Below, piece by piece: positions 53,088-61,539 of a stretch of DNA of 64,000 bases. Source of the stretch: Microbacterium hydrocarbonoxydans (GTDB taxonomy: Bacteria > Actinomycetota > Actinomycetes > Actinomycetales > Microbacteriaceae); NCBI RefSeq assembly GCF_011752045.1, contig NZ_JAAKXW010000005.1, positions 454,536 through 518,535 of the forward strand. Direction: 5' to 3'. Below the pieces are notes generated by a model that worked only from the letters and a program-made list of their open reading frames with translations, had not been told where the DNA came from and did no database searches. The position numbers and the translations under genes were made by a program. Position 1 is the first letter of the stretch. Each line of letters begins with the position of its first letter.

Positions 53088-53583
53088 CCGGGTCGACCCC
53101 GAGGGAGCCGGATGTCGCGGTCACCGGCGTCAGGGTCATGAAGGCGCTGTTCGGGTCGGGAAGATACCGCCCGAAGGCATCGCATTCGACGAATCCGGCG
53201 CTCGCGTAGAGGGCGCGGGCCGGTGCGAAGAAGGAATCGCGGCCGGTCTCGAGGGAGAGTCGGAGGATGCCGCGGTTCGCGGCGTCGTCGATGAGGAAGG
53301 CGAGCATCGCACGGCCGACGCCGCGCCCGCGCATGGTCGGCGCCGTGCGCATCGACTTGAGCTCCTCGTGCCCGTCCTCCACGGCGGCCAGGGCCCCGGT
53401 GGCGACGGCGTGGCCGTCGTCGTAACCGGCGAACAGGCGGATGCCCGGCTCCAGCAGTCGGTCGAAGGACAGGGCGTGCTGACTCTCCGGCGGGGCCGTC
53501 CCCTCCATCTCGGCGTGATGCGCGGCGACGAAGGCCGCCAGTGCCGGGGTCGCAGACTCGACACGCTCGATGACGATGCTCAT
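53083..53583 (-). CDS. GNAT family N-acetyltransferase
   Basis: 166-aa acetyltransferase. The acetyl-CoA loop is RTAPTMRGRGVGRAMLAFLIDDA near residue 86, followed by LRLSLETGRDSFFAPARALYASAGFVE. It resembles YjaB/PanZ-like or aminoglycoside-type GNATs only in general fold; the substrate is unknown. It is expressed with or just ahead of the marR gene. Confidence 0.85.
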   Translation of the reverse strand: MSIVIERVESATPALAAFVAAHHAEMEGTAPPESQHALSFDRLLEPGIRLFAGYDDGHAVATGALAAVEDGHEELKSMRTAPTMRGRGVGRAMLAFLIDDAANRGILRLSLETGRDSFFAPARALYASAGFVECDAFGRYLPDPNSAFMTLTPVTATSGSLGVDPG

Positions 53584-53617
53584 GATGCCAGCATCTCAGG
53601 AACGTGTTTCCTCCGTG

Positions 53618-53634
53618 TGACGGCCCGGCCGTCA
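53618..53634. promoter_or_regulatory. Perfect palindrome between GNAT gene and tRNA-Gln
   Basis: TGACGGCCCGGCCGTCA, perfect 8-base arms around one base. It may be an operator for the marR-linked genes or a DNA structure. Nothing else is recognisable in the 118-base gap except a TTGACG at 53671 that could be the -35 of the tRNA. Confidence 0.35.
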
Positions 53635-53701
53635 TCGCACGCGGGTCGCGCACGGGCGGACATGGCAGACTTGACGCGCGGCCTCCTCCTGGGCGCCGCG
53701 G

Positions 53702-53773
53702 TCCGCCGTGGTGTAATGGCAGCACGACAGCCTTTGGAGCTGTGAGGTCTAGGTTCGAGTCCTGGCGGCGGAG
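53702..53773 (+). tRNA. tRNA-Gln (anticodon TTG)
   Basis: Cloverleaf reads clearly. The acceptor strands TCCGCCG (53702-53708) and CGGCGGA (53766-53772) pair fully, with G73 as discriminator. The anticodon stem ACAGC/GCTGT holds the loop CTTTGGA, giving anticodon TTG for Gln. The T loop is TTCGAGT. CCA is not encoded. The glmU ATG begins at 53775, with a single base between. Confidence 0.95.
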
Positions 53774-53774
53774 C

Positions 53775-55205
53775 ATGACTGAGAACAATCTCGCGATCAT
53801 CATCCTCGCCGCAGGCCAGGGCACGCGCATGAAGTCGCGTCTGCCCAAGGTGCTGCATCCGATCGGCGGCCGTCCACTGGTCGGGCACGTGCTCACCACC
53901 GCCACGCGGCTGGGTGCCGATCACATCGAGGTCGTGGTCCGCCACGAGCGCGACCAGGTCGTCGCGGCACTCGCCGAGGACTACCCGGCCGCCGTCTTCA
54001 TCGACCAGGACGAGGTCCCCGGCACGGGCCGCGCCGTGCAGGTCGCGATCGACGAGCTCCCCGAGGACTTCGACGGCGATGTCCTCGTGCTCTCCGGCGA
54101 CTGCCCGCTGGCTGACGCCGACACGCTGCGGACGTTCCTCGACGAGCACCGCGCCGCCGAGGCCGCCGCGACCCTGATGACCGCGGTCGTCGACGACCCG
54201 ACCGGATACGGTCGCGTGATCCGCGACGCGGACGGCGGGGTCGACCGCATCGTCGAGCAGAAGGACGCCACCGTGGAGGAGGCCGCCGTCCGCGAGATCA
54301 ACGCCGGCATGTACGTCTTCCGCGCCGCGGTCCTGCGCGAGTACCTCCCAGCCGTCGGCGTCGACAACGCGCAGGGCGAGATGTACCTGACCGATGTGCC
54401 CGGGATGCTGCGCCGGGACGGCAGCCGTGTCGCGGCATCCGTCGTCTCCGACGTCACGGTCACCTACGGGGTCAACGATCGCGCCCAGCTCGCGGAGGTC
54501 GGCCGCCTGCTGAACCAGCGCATCGTGCGCCGCTGGCAGCTCGAGGGCGTCACGATCATCGATCCCGCGACCACCTGGATCGACGACGACGCCACACTCG
54601 CGCCGGACGTCACGATCCTCCCGCACACCCAGATCCTCCGGGCGACCACGATCGCGGCCGGCGCGATCGTCGGGCCGGACACCACGCTCGTCGACTGCGA
54701 GGTGGGGGAGGACGCGATCGTCCGACGCACCGACGCGACCCTCGCCGTGATCGGCGCCGAGGCGACGGTCGGCCCGTTCTCGTTCCTCCGCCCCGGCACG
54801 ATCCTCGGCCCCAAGGGGAAGATCGGCGCGTACGTGGAGACGAAGAACGCCGAGATCGGCGAGGGCAGCAAGGTCCCGCACCTGTCGTACGTCGGAGACG
54901 CCACGATCGGCCGCGGAGTGAACCTCGGCGCGAGCACCATCACGGCCAACTACGACGACGTGAACAAGCACCGCACGATCGTCGAGGACGAGGTGCACAC
55001 CGGATCGCACACGACCCTGGTCGCGCCCGTTAGGCTGGGAGCAGGCGCGAAGACAGGCGCCGGCGCCGTCGTCCGGAAGGACGTGCCCGCCGGTTCCCTG
55101 GCCATGAGCGTCGCGCCTCAGCGCAACATCGAGGGCTGGGTCGAGAAGAACAGGGCAGGCACGGGTGCGGCGGATGCCGCAGCCCGGGCTCGAGCGGCGG
55201 AGTAG
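53775..55205 (+). CDS. glmU: Bifunctional UDP-GlcNAc pyrophosphorylase / GlcN-1-P acetyltransferase
   Basis: 476-aa cytoplasmic enzyme that makes UDP-GlcNAc for peptidoglycan in two steps. The N-terminal nucleotidyltransferase domain has [19 protein letters not shown] at residues 11-29, the middle has NAGMYVF, and the C-terminal left-handed beta helix has the acetyltransferase residues in [25 protein letters not shown]-like form (here [11 protein letters not shown]). Length and order are normal for actinobacterial GlmU. It starts one base after tRNA-Gln, so its message is joined to, or cut from, the tRNA transcript. prs follows 6 bases after the stop. Confidence 0.95.
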   Translation: [476 protein letters not shown]

Positions 55206-55211
55206 GCACCA

Positions 55212-56246
55212 ATGGCGCGCAAGAAGAAGACGGTCGATCTGGATCGGGACAACGGCATCGCGCCCGGACTCGTCGCCAAGACGAAGAAGCGGCTGGTCAT
55301 CGCGGGCGGGCGCTCGCACCCCGAGCTGACGAAGGCCGTCGCCGCCGCGCTCGGCACCGAGATCGCACCCACCGAGCACCGCACCTTCGCCTCGGGCGAG
55401 ATCTACTCGCGCTTCGAGGTCTCGATCCGCGGCTGCGACCTGTTCCTCATCCAGACCTTCGGCGAGCCGGTGAACGAGTGGCTCATGGAGACGCTCATCA
55501 TGATCGACGCGGCCAAGCGCGCGTCGGCCAAGCGGATCACCGTCGTCGCCCCCTACTACCCGTACTCCCGCCAGGACAAGAAGGGGCGCGGACGCGAGCC
55601 GATCAGCGCCCGTCTCGTGGCCGACCTGCTGAAGACCGCCGGCGCGGACCGCGTGATGAGCGTCGACCTGCACGCGGCGCAGATCCAGGGCTTCTTCGAC
55701 GGCCCGGTCGACCACCTGTTCGCCAAGCCGGTGCTGCTCGACCACTTCCAGCGCACCCTCAGCCAGGAGGACCGCGAGATCCTCACGGTCGTCTCGCCCG
55801 ACATGGGCCGCGTCCGCGTGGCCGACACCTGGTCCGACAGCCTCGGGGCACCGCTCGCGATCATCCACAAGCGTCGCGACCCCAAGGTCGCCAACCAGGT
55901 CTCCGTGCACGAGATCGTCGGCACCGTCGAGGGCCGCACCTGCCTCCTCGTCGACGACATGATCGACACCGGCGGCACGATCGTGAAGGCCGCGCAGGCT
56001 CTCAAGGCGAACGGGGCGCACCGCGTCATCGTCGCGGCGACGCACGCGATCTTCAGCGACCCGGCATCCGAGCGCCTGCAGGACTCCTCGATCGACGAGG
56101 TGGTCGTCACCGACACCATCCCGCTCACGGAGTCGCGCCGCTGGGAGAACCTCACGGTCTTGCCGATCGCCCCGCTGCTCGCCCGCGCCATCCACGAGGT
56201 CTTCGAGGACGGCTCGGTCACCAGCATGTTCGGCGGCGACGCCTGA
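55212..56246 (+). CDS. prs: Ribose-phosphate pyrophosphokinase
   Basis: 344-aa PRPP synthase: ribose 5-phosphate plus ATP gives PRPP, used for nucleotides, histidine and tryptophan. It has SRFEVSIRGCDLFLIQTF near residue 68, the ATP/RPP region APYYPYSRQDKKGRGREPISARL near 115, and the PRPP loop CLLVDDMIDTGGTIVKAA near 246. The first 20 residues, rich in lysine (MARKKKTVDLDRD), are a short extension before the usual start of family homology. It forms an operon with glmU, as in other actinobacteria. Confidence 0.95.
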   Translation: MARKKKTVDLDRDNGIAPGLVAKTKKRLVIAGGRSHPELTKAVAAALGTEIAPTEHRTFASGEIYSRFEVSIRGCDLFLIQTFGEPVNEWLMETLIMIDAAKRASAKRITVVAPYYPYSRQDKKGRGREPISARLVADLLKTAGADRVMSVDLHAAQIQGFFDGPVDHLFAKPVLLDHFQRTLSQEDREILTVVSPDMGRVRVADTWSDSLGAPLAIIHKRRDPKVANQVSVHEIVGTVEGRTCLLVDDMIDTGGTIVKAAQALKANGAHRVIVAATHAIFSDPASERLQDSSIDEVVVTDTIPLTESRRWENLTVLPIAPLLARAIHEVFEDGSVTSMFGGDA

Positions 56247-56331
56247 CCGGTTCATCGTCACGGCACAGCCCGTGCATAGGACGGATGCCTACGGTCGATG
56301 GAGCACATCGATCCAGGACCGGAGGGCCTTC

Positions 56332-56820
56332 ATGATCCGCACGACCGTACCGACCACCGTCCGCAAGGGCTCCGCCCTCGTCGGCATCGCCGGCCTCCTC
56401 GTCCTGGCGGGCTGCGCGGGCGCGGCCGACGCCGAGGAGAACCCCGCGGACACCGGCGCCGATTCGACCACGAGCGACTCGGGAGCGGGTGACTCGTCGA
56501 CGGGCGGCGACTCCACGTCCGGCACCTATGCCGATGGCACGTACACCGCCGACGGCGCCTACCAGACCCCGGAGACGGTGGAGGAGATCTCCGTCACGCT
56601 GACGATCGCCGACGGCGTCGTGACGGAGGTCGAGGTCACCGGCGACCCGCAGGCGCCGGAGAGCCGGAACTATCAGGGGCAGTTCATCGACGGCATCGCC
56701 GATGAGGTCGTCGGCGTCGCGCTCGACGATCTCGACGTCAGCCGCGTCGCCGGTTCCTCGCTCACCAGCGGCGGCTTCAACGAGGCCGTCGAGTCGATCA
56801 AGGAGCAGGCCGCCGCGTAG
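56332..56820 (+). CDS. FMN-binding domain lipoprotein
   Basis: 162-aa exported lipoprotein. The signal ends in the lipobox LAGC (residue 26 cysteine), a Ser/Asp/Gly-rich linker follows, and the C-terminal half is an FMN_bind domain (DGTYTADGAYQTPETVEEISVTLTIADGVVTEVEVTG ... QFIDGIADEVVG ... AGSSLTSGGFNEAVESI). The stretch AGSS occupies the place of the [S/T]GA[S/T] motif where ApbE attaches FMN; the last residue, Ser, is a possible attachment site, but the alanine is replaced. The next gene is apbE. It probably takes up electrons on the outer face. The ATG at 56332 follows GGAGGG by 5 bases. Confidence 0.82.
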   Translation: MIRTTVPTTVRKGSALVGIAGLLVLAGCAGAADAEENPADTGADSTTSDSGAGDSSTGGDSTSGTYADGTYTADGAYQTPETVEEISVTLTIADGVVTEVEVTGDPQAPESRNYQGQFIDGIADEVVGVALDDLDVSRVAGSSLTSGGFNEAVESIKEQAAA

Positions 56821-56832
56821 GGGCCGGGCATC

Positions 56833-57696
56833 ATGGCGGTCTGGCGATTCGACGCGATCGGCACCCGCTGGGAGATCGAGACGGCGCACACCCTCGACGA
56901 GGGACACCGTGCGGCCGTGGCCGCCGAGATCGCGCGGTTCGACGCCGAGTGGTCGCGGTTCCGTGCCGACTCGCAGGTCGCCCGTCTCTGCCGGGAGGGC
57001 GGCCGGCTGGCGGCGTCGGATGCGGGCGCGATGCTCGACGCCTACCGGGAGCTCTCCGCGGCCACGGCCGGCGCCGTCAACCCGCTCGTCGGCGACAGCC
57101 TCGCCGCGCTCGGCTACGACGCGGACTACTCGCTGACCGCGGCGGAGCCCCTCGCCGCGCCCGCGGCGTGGACCGATCTCATCCGGTGGACGGCGGACGG
57201 AGTCACCGCATCCGCTCCCGTGCTCCTCGATGTCGGCGCGCTGGGCAAGGGGCGGCTGGTGGACCTCGTCGTGGCGGTGCTCGCCGACGTCCCCGGTGAC
57301 CTCGTCGTCGACGCGGGCGGGGACATGAGAGTGCGCGGCGGCGCCGTGCGCATCGGCCTGGAGCATCCGTACGACGCGGCGAAGGCGATCGGCATCGTGA
57401 GCCTGCGGGACGCCGCGCTCTGCGCCTCGGCCGTCAACCGCCGCGCCTGGGGAGACGGACTGCACCATGTGCTAGACGCCCGCACCGGCCTGCCGGTGCG
57501 CACCTGGGCGGCCACGTGGGCGCTCGCCCCGGACGCGATGAGGGCGGATGCCGTCGCGACCGCGCTGTTCTTCGACGGCGGCCCTGGCCTCGCCGCGGCC
57601 TGGGGCGTCGAGTGGGTGCGGATGACGACGGACGGCACGGCCGAGCGCTCGCCCGGCTGGCCGGGGGAACTGTTCACGGCCGGCCCTCGGGGCTGA
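56833..57696 (+). CDS. apbE: FAD:protein FMN transferase
   Basis: 287-aa ApbE-family flavin transferase, which attaches FMN from FAD to Ser/Thr of FMN-binding domains using Mg2+. It has FDAIGTRWEIETAH at the start, a Gly-rich nucleotide region DVGALGKGRLVDLVVAVL near residue 133, VDAGGDMRVRGG near 163, and the HHVLDARTGLPVRTW motif near 211. No signal peptide or membrane segment is visible, although its presumed substrate is an exported lipoprotein. It starts 12 bases after that gene's stop. Confidence 0.88.
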   Translation: MAVWRFDAIGTRWEIETAHTLDEGHRAAVAAEIARFDAEWSRFRADSQVARLCREGGRLAASDAGAMLDAYRELSAATAGAVNPLVGDSLAALGYDADYSLTAAEPLAAPAAWTDLIRWTADGVTASAPVLLDVGALGKGRLVDLVVAVLADVPGDLVVDAGGDMRVRGGAVRIGLEHPYDAAKAIGIVSLRDAALCASAVNRRAWGDGLHHVLDARTGLPVRTWAATWALAPDAMRADAVATALFFDGGPGLAAAWGVEWVRMTTDGTAERSPGWPGELFTAGPRG

Positions 57697-57718
57697 GAAG
57701 TACGGAAGGGTAGAAGAC

Positions 57719-59269
57719 GTGTTGACTGCATTCACCGCCATGAGGCAGCGGGTCCTCGCGCTGCTCGGCGCGATCTCGATGTACCGCCTCGTGCTGTTCT
57801 CGCTTCTCTCCCTCGCCGTGATCGCGCTCATCCTGTCGTTCTCGGGCCTCATCTCACCGCAGCCGCTCGCGCTGATCGCGTCGTTCGCGGTGCTCGCGGT
57901 GGCGATCTCCGCGGTGGACGCCGTGACCCAGCGGCTGCTGCACCTGCCGTGGCGCATCGAGTCGTCGCTGGTGACCTCCCTGATCCTGCTCTTCGTGCTG
58001 CAGCCGGGACTCGAACCCGCCCAGCTCGGCGGGCTCGCACTCGCGGGGGCGCTCGCGGCGGCGTCGAAGTACGTCATCGCCTGGCGCGGCCGGCACATCC
58101 TCAACCCCGCCGCGCTCGGCGCCGCGGTCGTGACGATCGCGGGGCTCGGCACCTTCTCGGCCTGGTGGGTGGGGACGCCGATGCTGACCATCCCGGTGGC
58201 GGTCCTCGGTCTCATCGTGCTGTGGCGCACAGAGAAGGTGCGCATCGTGCTGGTGTTCCTCGTCGTCGCGATCGCGGTGTCCGTGATCAGGCAGTCGGCG
58301 CTCGCCCAGCAGAACGGCCTCGACGTCGACGTGCTCCAGTCGCTCTCCTTCGCGGTGCTGCAGTCGCCGTTCCTCTTCCTCGGGGCGTTCATGCTCTCCG
58401 AGCCGCTGACCCTGCCGCCCCGGCGCTGGCAGCAGTTCTCCGTCGCCGCCCTCGTCGGGGTGCTCGCCGGCTGGCCGATCATGATCGGCGGCCTCTTCAC
58501 GCTCGGGCAGGAGCGGGCGCTCCTCATCGGCAACCTGCTCGCCTTCGCCTTCGCGCTGCGCGGATCCGTTCGCCTCACGCTCGAGCGCCGGGACTTCATC
58601 ACCCCGACGGTGCAGGAGCTCACCTTCCGTGCGAAGGGGAAGCTGGCCTTCCTGCCAGGGCAGTACCTGGAGCTGGACGTGCCGCACCGGCGGCCCGATG
58701 CGCGCGGCACGCGCCGCGAGTTCAGCATCGTCTCCGCTCCCGGAGATCTCCCCACGCTCCGCATCGCGTACAAGAACGGCGACCAGAAGCATCCGTCCAG
58801 TTACAAGCGGGCCCTCGCGGCCGCGGAGCCGGGGGCGACGCTGGCCGTCACCGGCACCTGGGGAGACTTCCTCCTGCCGCGAGGCGACATCCCGGTGCTG
58901 ATGGTGGCGGCCGGCATCGGGGTCACCCCGTTCGTGTCCCAGCTGCGCCAGCTGCAGCTCGCCGGGCAGCACCGCGACGTCGTCCTCGTCTACGTGGTGT
59001 CCGATCCGGCGGAGCTGGCCTTCAGGGAGGAGCTCGCCGCCACCGATGCCCGCGTCGTCGTGTTCAGCCGAGAGGAGCCCGCGGCGCTGCCCTCGCACTG
59101 GACCTGGGCGCAGGGCGCGCGGCTCGACGCCGGCACGCTGGAGCAGTACGTGCCCGACATCGCGTCGCGGCACGCCTTCATCTCCGGCCCGCCGCGGCTG
59201 ATCGCCGACCTCGCTCCTGCGCTGCAGAAGGCGCACGGACTCACCACGGACGCCTTCGCCGGGTACTGA
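57719..59269 (+). CDS. NqrB/RnfD-like membrane domain fused to FNR-type oxidoreductase
   Basis: 516-aa fusion. Residues 1-280 hold about eight hydrophobic helices with an RnfD/NqrB-like segment GRHILNPAALGAAVV near 122. The C-terminal 235 residues are a ferredoxin-NADP reductase domain: FLPGQYLELDV near 307, the FAD motif RREFSIVSAP near 324, the NAD(P)-binding stretch LMVAAGIGVTPFVSQLRQL near 394 and ISGPPRLIADL near 483. No cysteine set for a 2Fe-2S cluster is present, and I see no SGAT flavinylation site. It follows the FMN lipoprotein and apbE, so it likely passes NAD(P)H electrons through the membrane to the bound FMN. GTG start after GGAAGGG. Confidence 0.82.
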   Translation: MLTAFTAMRQRVLALLGAISMYRLVLFSLLSLAVIALILSFSGLISPQPLALIASFAVLAVAISAVDAVTQRLLHLPWRIESSLVTSLILLFVLQPGLEPAQLGGLALAGALAAASKYVIAWRGRHILNPAALGAAVVTIAGLGTFSAWWVGTPMLTIPVAVLGLIVLWRTEKVRIVLVFLVVAIAVSVIRQSALAQQNGLDVDVLQSLSFAVLQSPFLFLGAFMLSEPLTLPPRRWQQFSVAALVGVLAGWPIMIGGLFTLGQERALLIGNLLAFAFALRGSVRLTLERRDFITPTVQELTFRAKGKLAFLPGQYLELDVPHRRPDARGTRREFSIVSAPGDLPTLRIAYKNGDQKHPSSYKRALAAAEPGATLAVTGTWGDFLLPRGDIPVLMVAAGIGVTPFVSQLRQLQLAGQHRDVVLVYVVSDPAELAFREELAATDARVVVFSREEPAALPSHWTWAQGARLDAGTLEQYVPDIASRHAFISGPPRLIADLAPALQKAHGLTTDAFAGY

Positions 59270-59285
59270 GGCGGCGCCCCGCCTC
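59268..59285. terminator. Hairpin between convergent flavin cluster and histidine kinase
   Basis: GAGGCGG-CGCC-CCGCCTC, 7-base perfect arms, overlapping the stop of the fusion gene and lying just before the stop of the kinase gene on the other strand. Confidence 0.5.
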
Positions 59286-59289
59286 CGGC

Positions 59290-60795
59290 TCAGTCGACGG
59301 ACGCCGGCGCGGCCGGGTTCAGCGGGATGCGGACCGTGAACGTCGTGTCGCCCGGTTCGCTTGCGACGGTGATGTGGCCGCCGTGCCCTTCGACGATCGC
59401 CTTCGCGATGGCGAGGCCGAGCCCGGTGCCGCCGGTCTGGCGGGTGCGCGAGCTGTCCCCTCGGGCGAATCGTGCGAACAGCTCCTCGCGGACGCCGGGG
59501 TCGATCCCGGGCCCGTCGTCGTGCACCCGCAGCACGGCCTCGTCGCCTTCGCGGCTGACCCGCAGCGTGATGGACGTACCGGCCGGGGTGTGCGTGCGCG
59601 CGTTCGCGAGCAGGTTCGCCACGACCTGATGGAGCCGCCCGGCATCGCCGACGACGGTGACGGGTTCGTCAGGGACCTCGACGCTCCAGCGATGGTCGGG
59701 GGCTGTGGGTCGCGCGTCGGACAGTCCCTCGAGAGCGAGCCGGGTGAGATCGACGGTGCCGTGCACGAGTTCGCGGCCCTCGTCGAGTCGCGCGAGCAGG
59801 AGCAGGTCCTCGACGAGCCTCGTCATCCGCAGGGATTGGGCCTGGATGCGCTCCAGCGAGGTCGTCGTGCCCTCGATCACGGCCGGACCCTGCTGCTGAC
59901 TGAGGGCGCGCAGGGAGAGCTCGGAGTATCCGCGGATCGATGCCAGGGGGGTGCGCAGCTCGTGGCTGGCGTCCGCCACGAACCGCCGCATCCGCTCCTC
60001 GTTCTTCTGCCGTGAGGCGAGGGAGCTGTTCACGTGGTCGAGGAGCTTGTTCAGCGCGGCTCCGACGAGTCCGGTCTCCGTGCGCGGATCGGCCTCGGAT
60101 GCCGGCACGCGCTCGGTGATCTCCACCTCACCGCGGTCGAGGGGCTGGTTGGCGACGCGGGTCGCCGTCGCGGCGACGGCGCGCAGCGGACGCAGGCTCA
60201 CCCGGATCGTGATCGCCGTGGTGAGGGCGAGCAGGATGAGCCCGCCGATGGTCGCCAGGACGATCACGGTGAGCAGAGTGGCGAGCTGGTTCTGGATGTC
60301 GCTGCGGGGGAGGCCCGTGACCACGATGACGCCGTCGGCGGTCGTCTTGGCCAGGATGCGGTACGAGCCGATGTCCTCGAGCGTGACAGTCGCGAACGGC
60401 CCGTCCTGGAGGGCCTCGCTGAGCTGCCTCAGCTGTGCGGCGCTCAGTTGCGCACTGTCGCCGCCGAGCGCGCCGTCGGCGCTGGCGAGGATGACGCCGC
60501 TCGTACCGGTGAACTGACCGGAGACGGCGAACAGCAGCCCCGGAACATCTGCGCTCTTGCCGTCGAGCGCCTCGGCGGCGGTGGCGTGGGTCGGCGGGAG
60601 CTCCGAGACCCATTGCGTCAGCTGGCCGGCGAACCCGCTGAGCTTCTCGTCGAGCTGCCCTTCGAGCGTCCTGCCCAGCGTTGCCGATGTGATCACGGCG
60701 ACGATCACGAGGATCAGCGACACGAAGCCGATCACGGCGCTCATCAGCCGCGTCTGCAGGCTCATCGGACGCCGCAGCGCAGCGGTGCTGCTCAC
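59290..60795 (-). CDS. Sensor histidine kinase of a two-component system
   Basis: 501-aa membrane kinase. Helix 1 lies at about 20-38 and helix 2 at about 172-196, with an outside sensor domain of about 130 residues between. A HAMP region follows, then the H-box FVADASHELRTPLASIRG with phospho-histidine H278, N-box VANLLANARTHTP, and G-boxes DDGPGIDPG and GGTGLGLAIAKAIVEG. The signal is unknown. The GTG start overlaps the response-regulator stop by 4 bases, so the pair is coupled. It is convergent with the flavin cluster. Confidence 0.92.
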   Translation of the reverse strand: MSSTAALRRPMSLQTRLMSAVIGFVSLILVIVAVITSATLGRTLEGQLDEKLSGFAGQLTQWVSELPPTHATAAEALDGKSADVPGLLFAVSGQFTGTSGVILASADGALGGDSAQLSAAQLRQLSEALQDGPFATVTLEDIGSYRILAKTTADGVIVVTGLPRSDIQNQLATLLTVIVLATIGGLILLALTTAITIRVSLRPLRAVAATATRVANQPLDRGEVEITERVPASEADPRTETGLVGAALNKLLDHVNSSLASRQKNEERMRRFVADASHELRTPLASIRGYSELSLRALSQQQGPAVIEGTTTSLERIQAQSLRMTRLVEDLLLLARLDEGRELVHGTVDLTRLALEGLSDARPTAPDHRWSVEVPDEPVTVVGDAGRLHQVVANLLANARTHTPAGTSITLRVSREGDEAVLRVHDDGPGIDPGVREELFARFARGDSSRTRQTGGTGLGLAIAKAIVEGHGGHITVASEPGDTTFTVRIPLNPAAPASVD

Positions 60796-61520
60796 TGAGG
60801 CGCCTTGATCATGTACCCGACGCCGCGGACGGTGTGCAGCAGGGGCGTGCGGCCGGCGTCGATCTTCTTGCGGAGGTAGGAGATGTACAGCTCGACGACG
60901 GAGGACTTGCCGCCGAAGTCGTAGCTCCAAACGCGATCGAGGATCTGCGCCTTCGAGAGCACACGGCGCTCGTTGCGCATGAGGTAGCGGAGCAGCTCGA
61001 ACTCCGTCGCCGTCAGCTCGATCTCGGTGCCGTCGCGGACGACCTCGTGGCTGTCCTCGTTGAGGGTCAGATCGGCGACTCGGAGAATGGACTGGGCGTC
61101 ATCGGCGGTCGCGTGACCGGTGCGGCGGATGATGGCGCGCAGCCGGGCGATGACCTCCTCCAGGCTGAACGGCTTCGTGACGTAGTCGTCGCCGCCCGCC
61201 GTGAGACCGGCGACCCGGTCGCCAACGGCATCCTTCGCCGTGAGGAAGAGCACCGGGACCAGGCTTCCGGACTCACGCAGCCGCCGGAGCACGGACATCC
61301 CGTCGAGGTCGGGCATCATGATGTCGAGCACGAGGGCGTCGGGCTCGAACTCGCGTGCGACCTGCAGCGCCTCCAGGCCGGAGGACGCGGTGCGCACCTC
61401 CCAGCCCTCCATGCGCAGGGCCATCGCGAGGAGATCGGTGAGCATCTGCTCGTCGTCGACGGCGAGGATGCGCAGGGGGGAGCCGTCGGGACGGCGCAGA
61501 TCGGGATGCACGGTGCTCAT
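60792..61520 (-). CDS. OmpR-family response regulator
   Basis: 242-aa regulator. The receiver domain (residues 17-130) has the acidic VDDE pair, the phospho-aspartate D66 in ALVLDIMMPD, and the lysine in FLTAKDAVGDR near 104. The OmpR-type winged helix (about 145-240; ELTATEFELLRYLMRNERRVLSKAQILDRVW) binds DNA as a tandem dimer. The CTATG repeats at 61540 lie just upstream of this gene, in the divergent region shared with the ABC exporter, so it probably controls both. CAGAAT lies 6 bases before the ATG. Confidence 0.93.
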   Translation of the reverse strand: MSTVHPDLRRPDGSPLRILAVDDEQMLTDLLAMALRMEGWEVRTASSGLEALQVAREFEPDALVLDIMMPDLDGMSVLRRLRESGSLVPVLFLTAKDAVGDRVAGLTAGGDDYVTKPFSLEEVIARLRAIIRRTGHATADDAQSILRVADLTLNEDSHEVVRDGTEIELTATEFELLRYLMRNERRVLSKAQILDRVWSYDFGGKSSVVELYISYLRKKIDAGRTPLLHTVRGVGYMIKAPQ

Positions 61521-61526
61521 GCCCCT

Positions 61527-61532
61527 ATTCTG
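61527..61532 (-). promoter_or_regulatory. -10 box of the response regulator gene
   Basis: CAGAAT on the minus strand, 6 bases before the ATG at 61520. Its -35 region falls in the CTATG repeats. Confidence 0.45.
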
Positions 61533-61539
61533 CGGAGTC

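Noticed and set aside
53702..53773. tRNA-Gln as an integration site of a genomic island
   Set aside because: No integrase lies near and no duplicate of the tRNA 3' end was noticed in the window; flanking genes are core or ordinary accessory genes.
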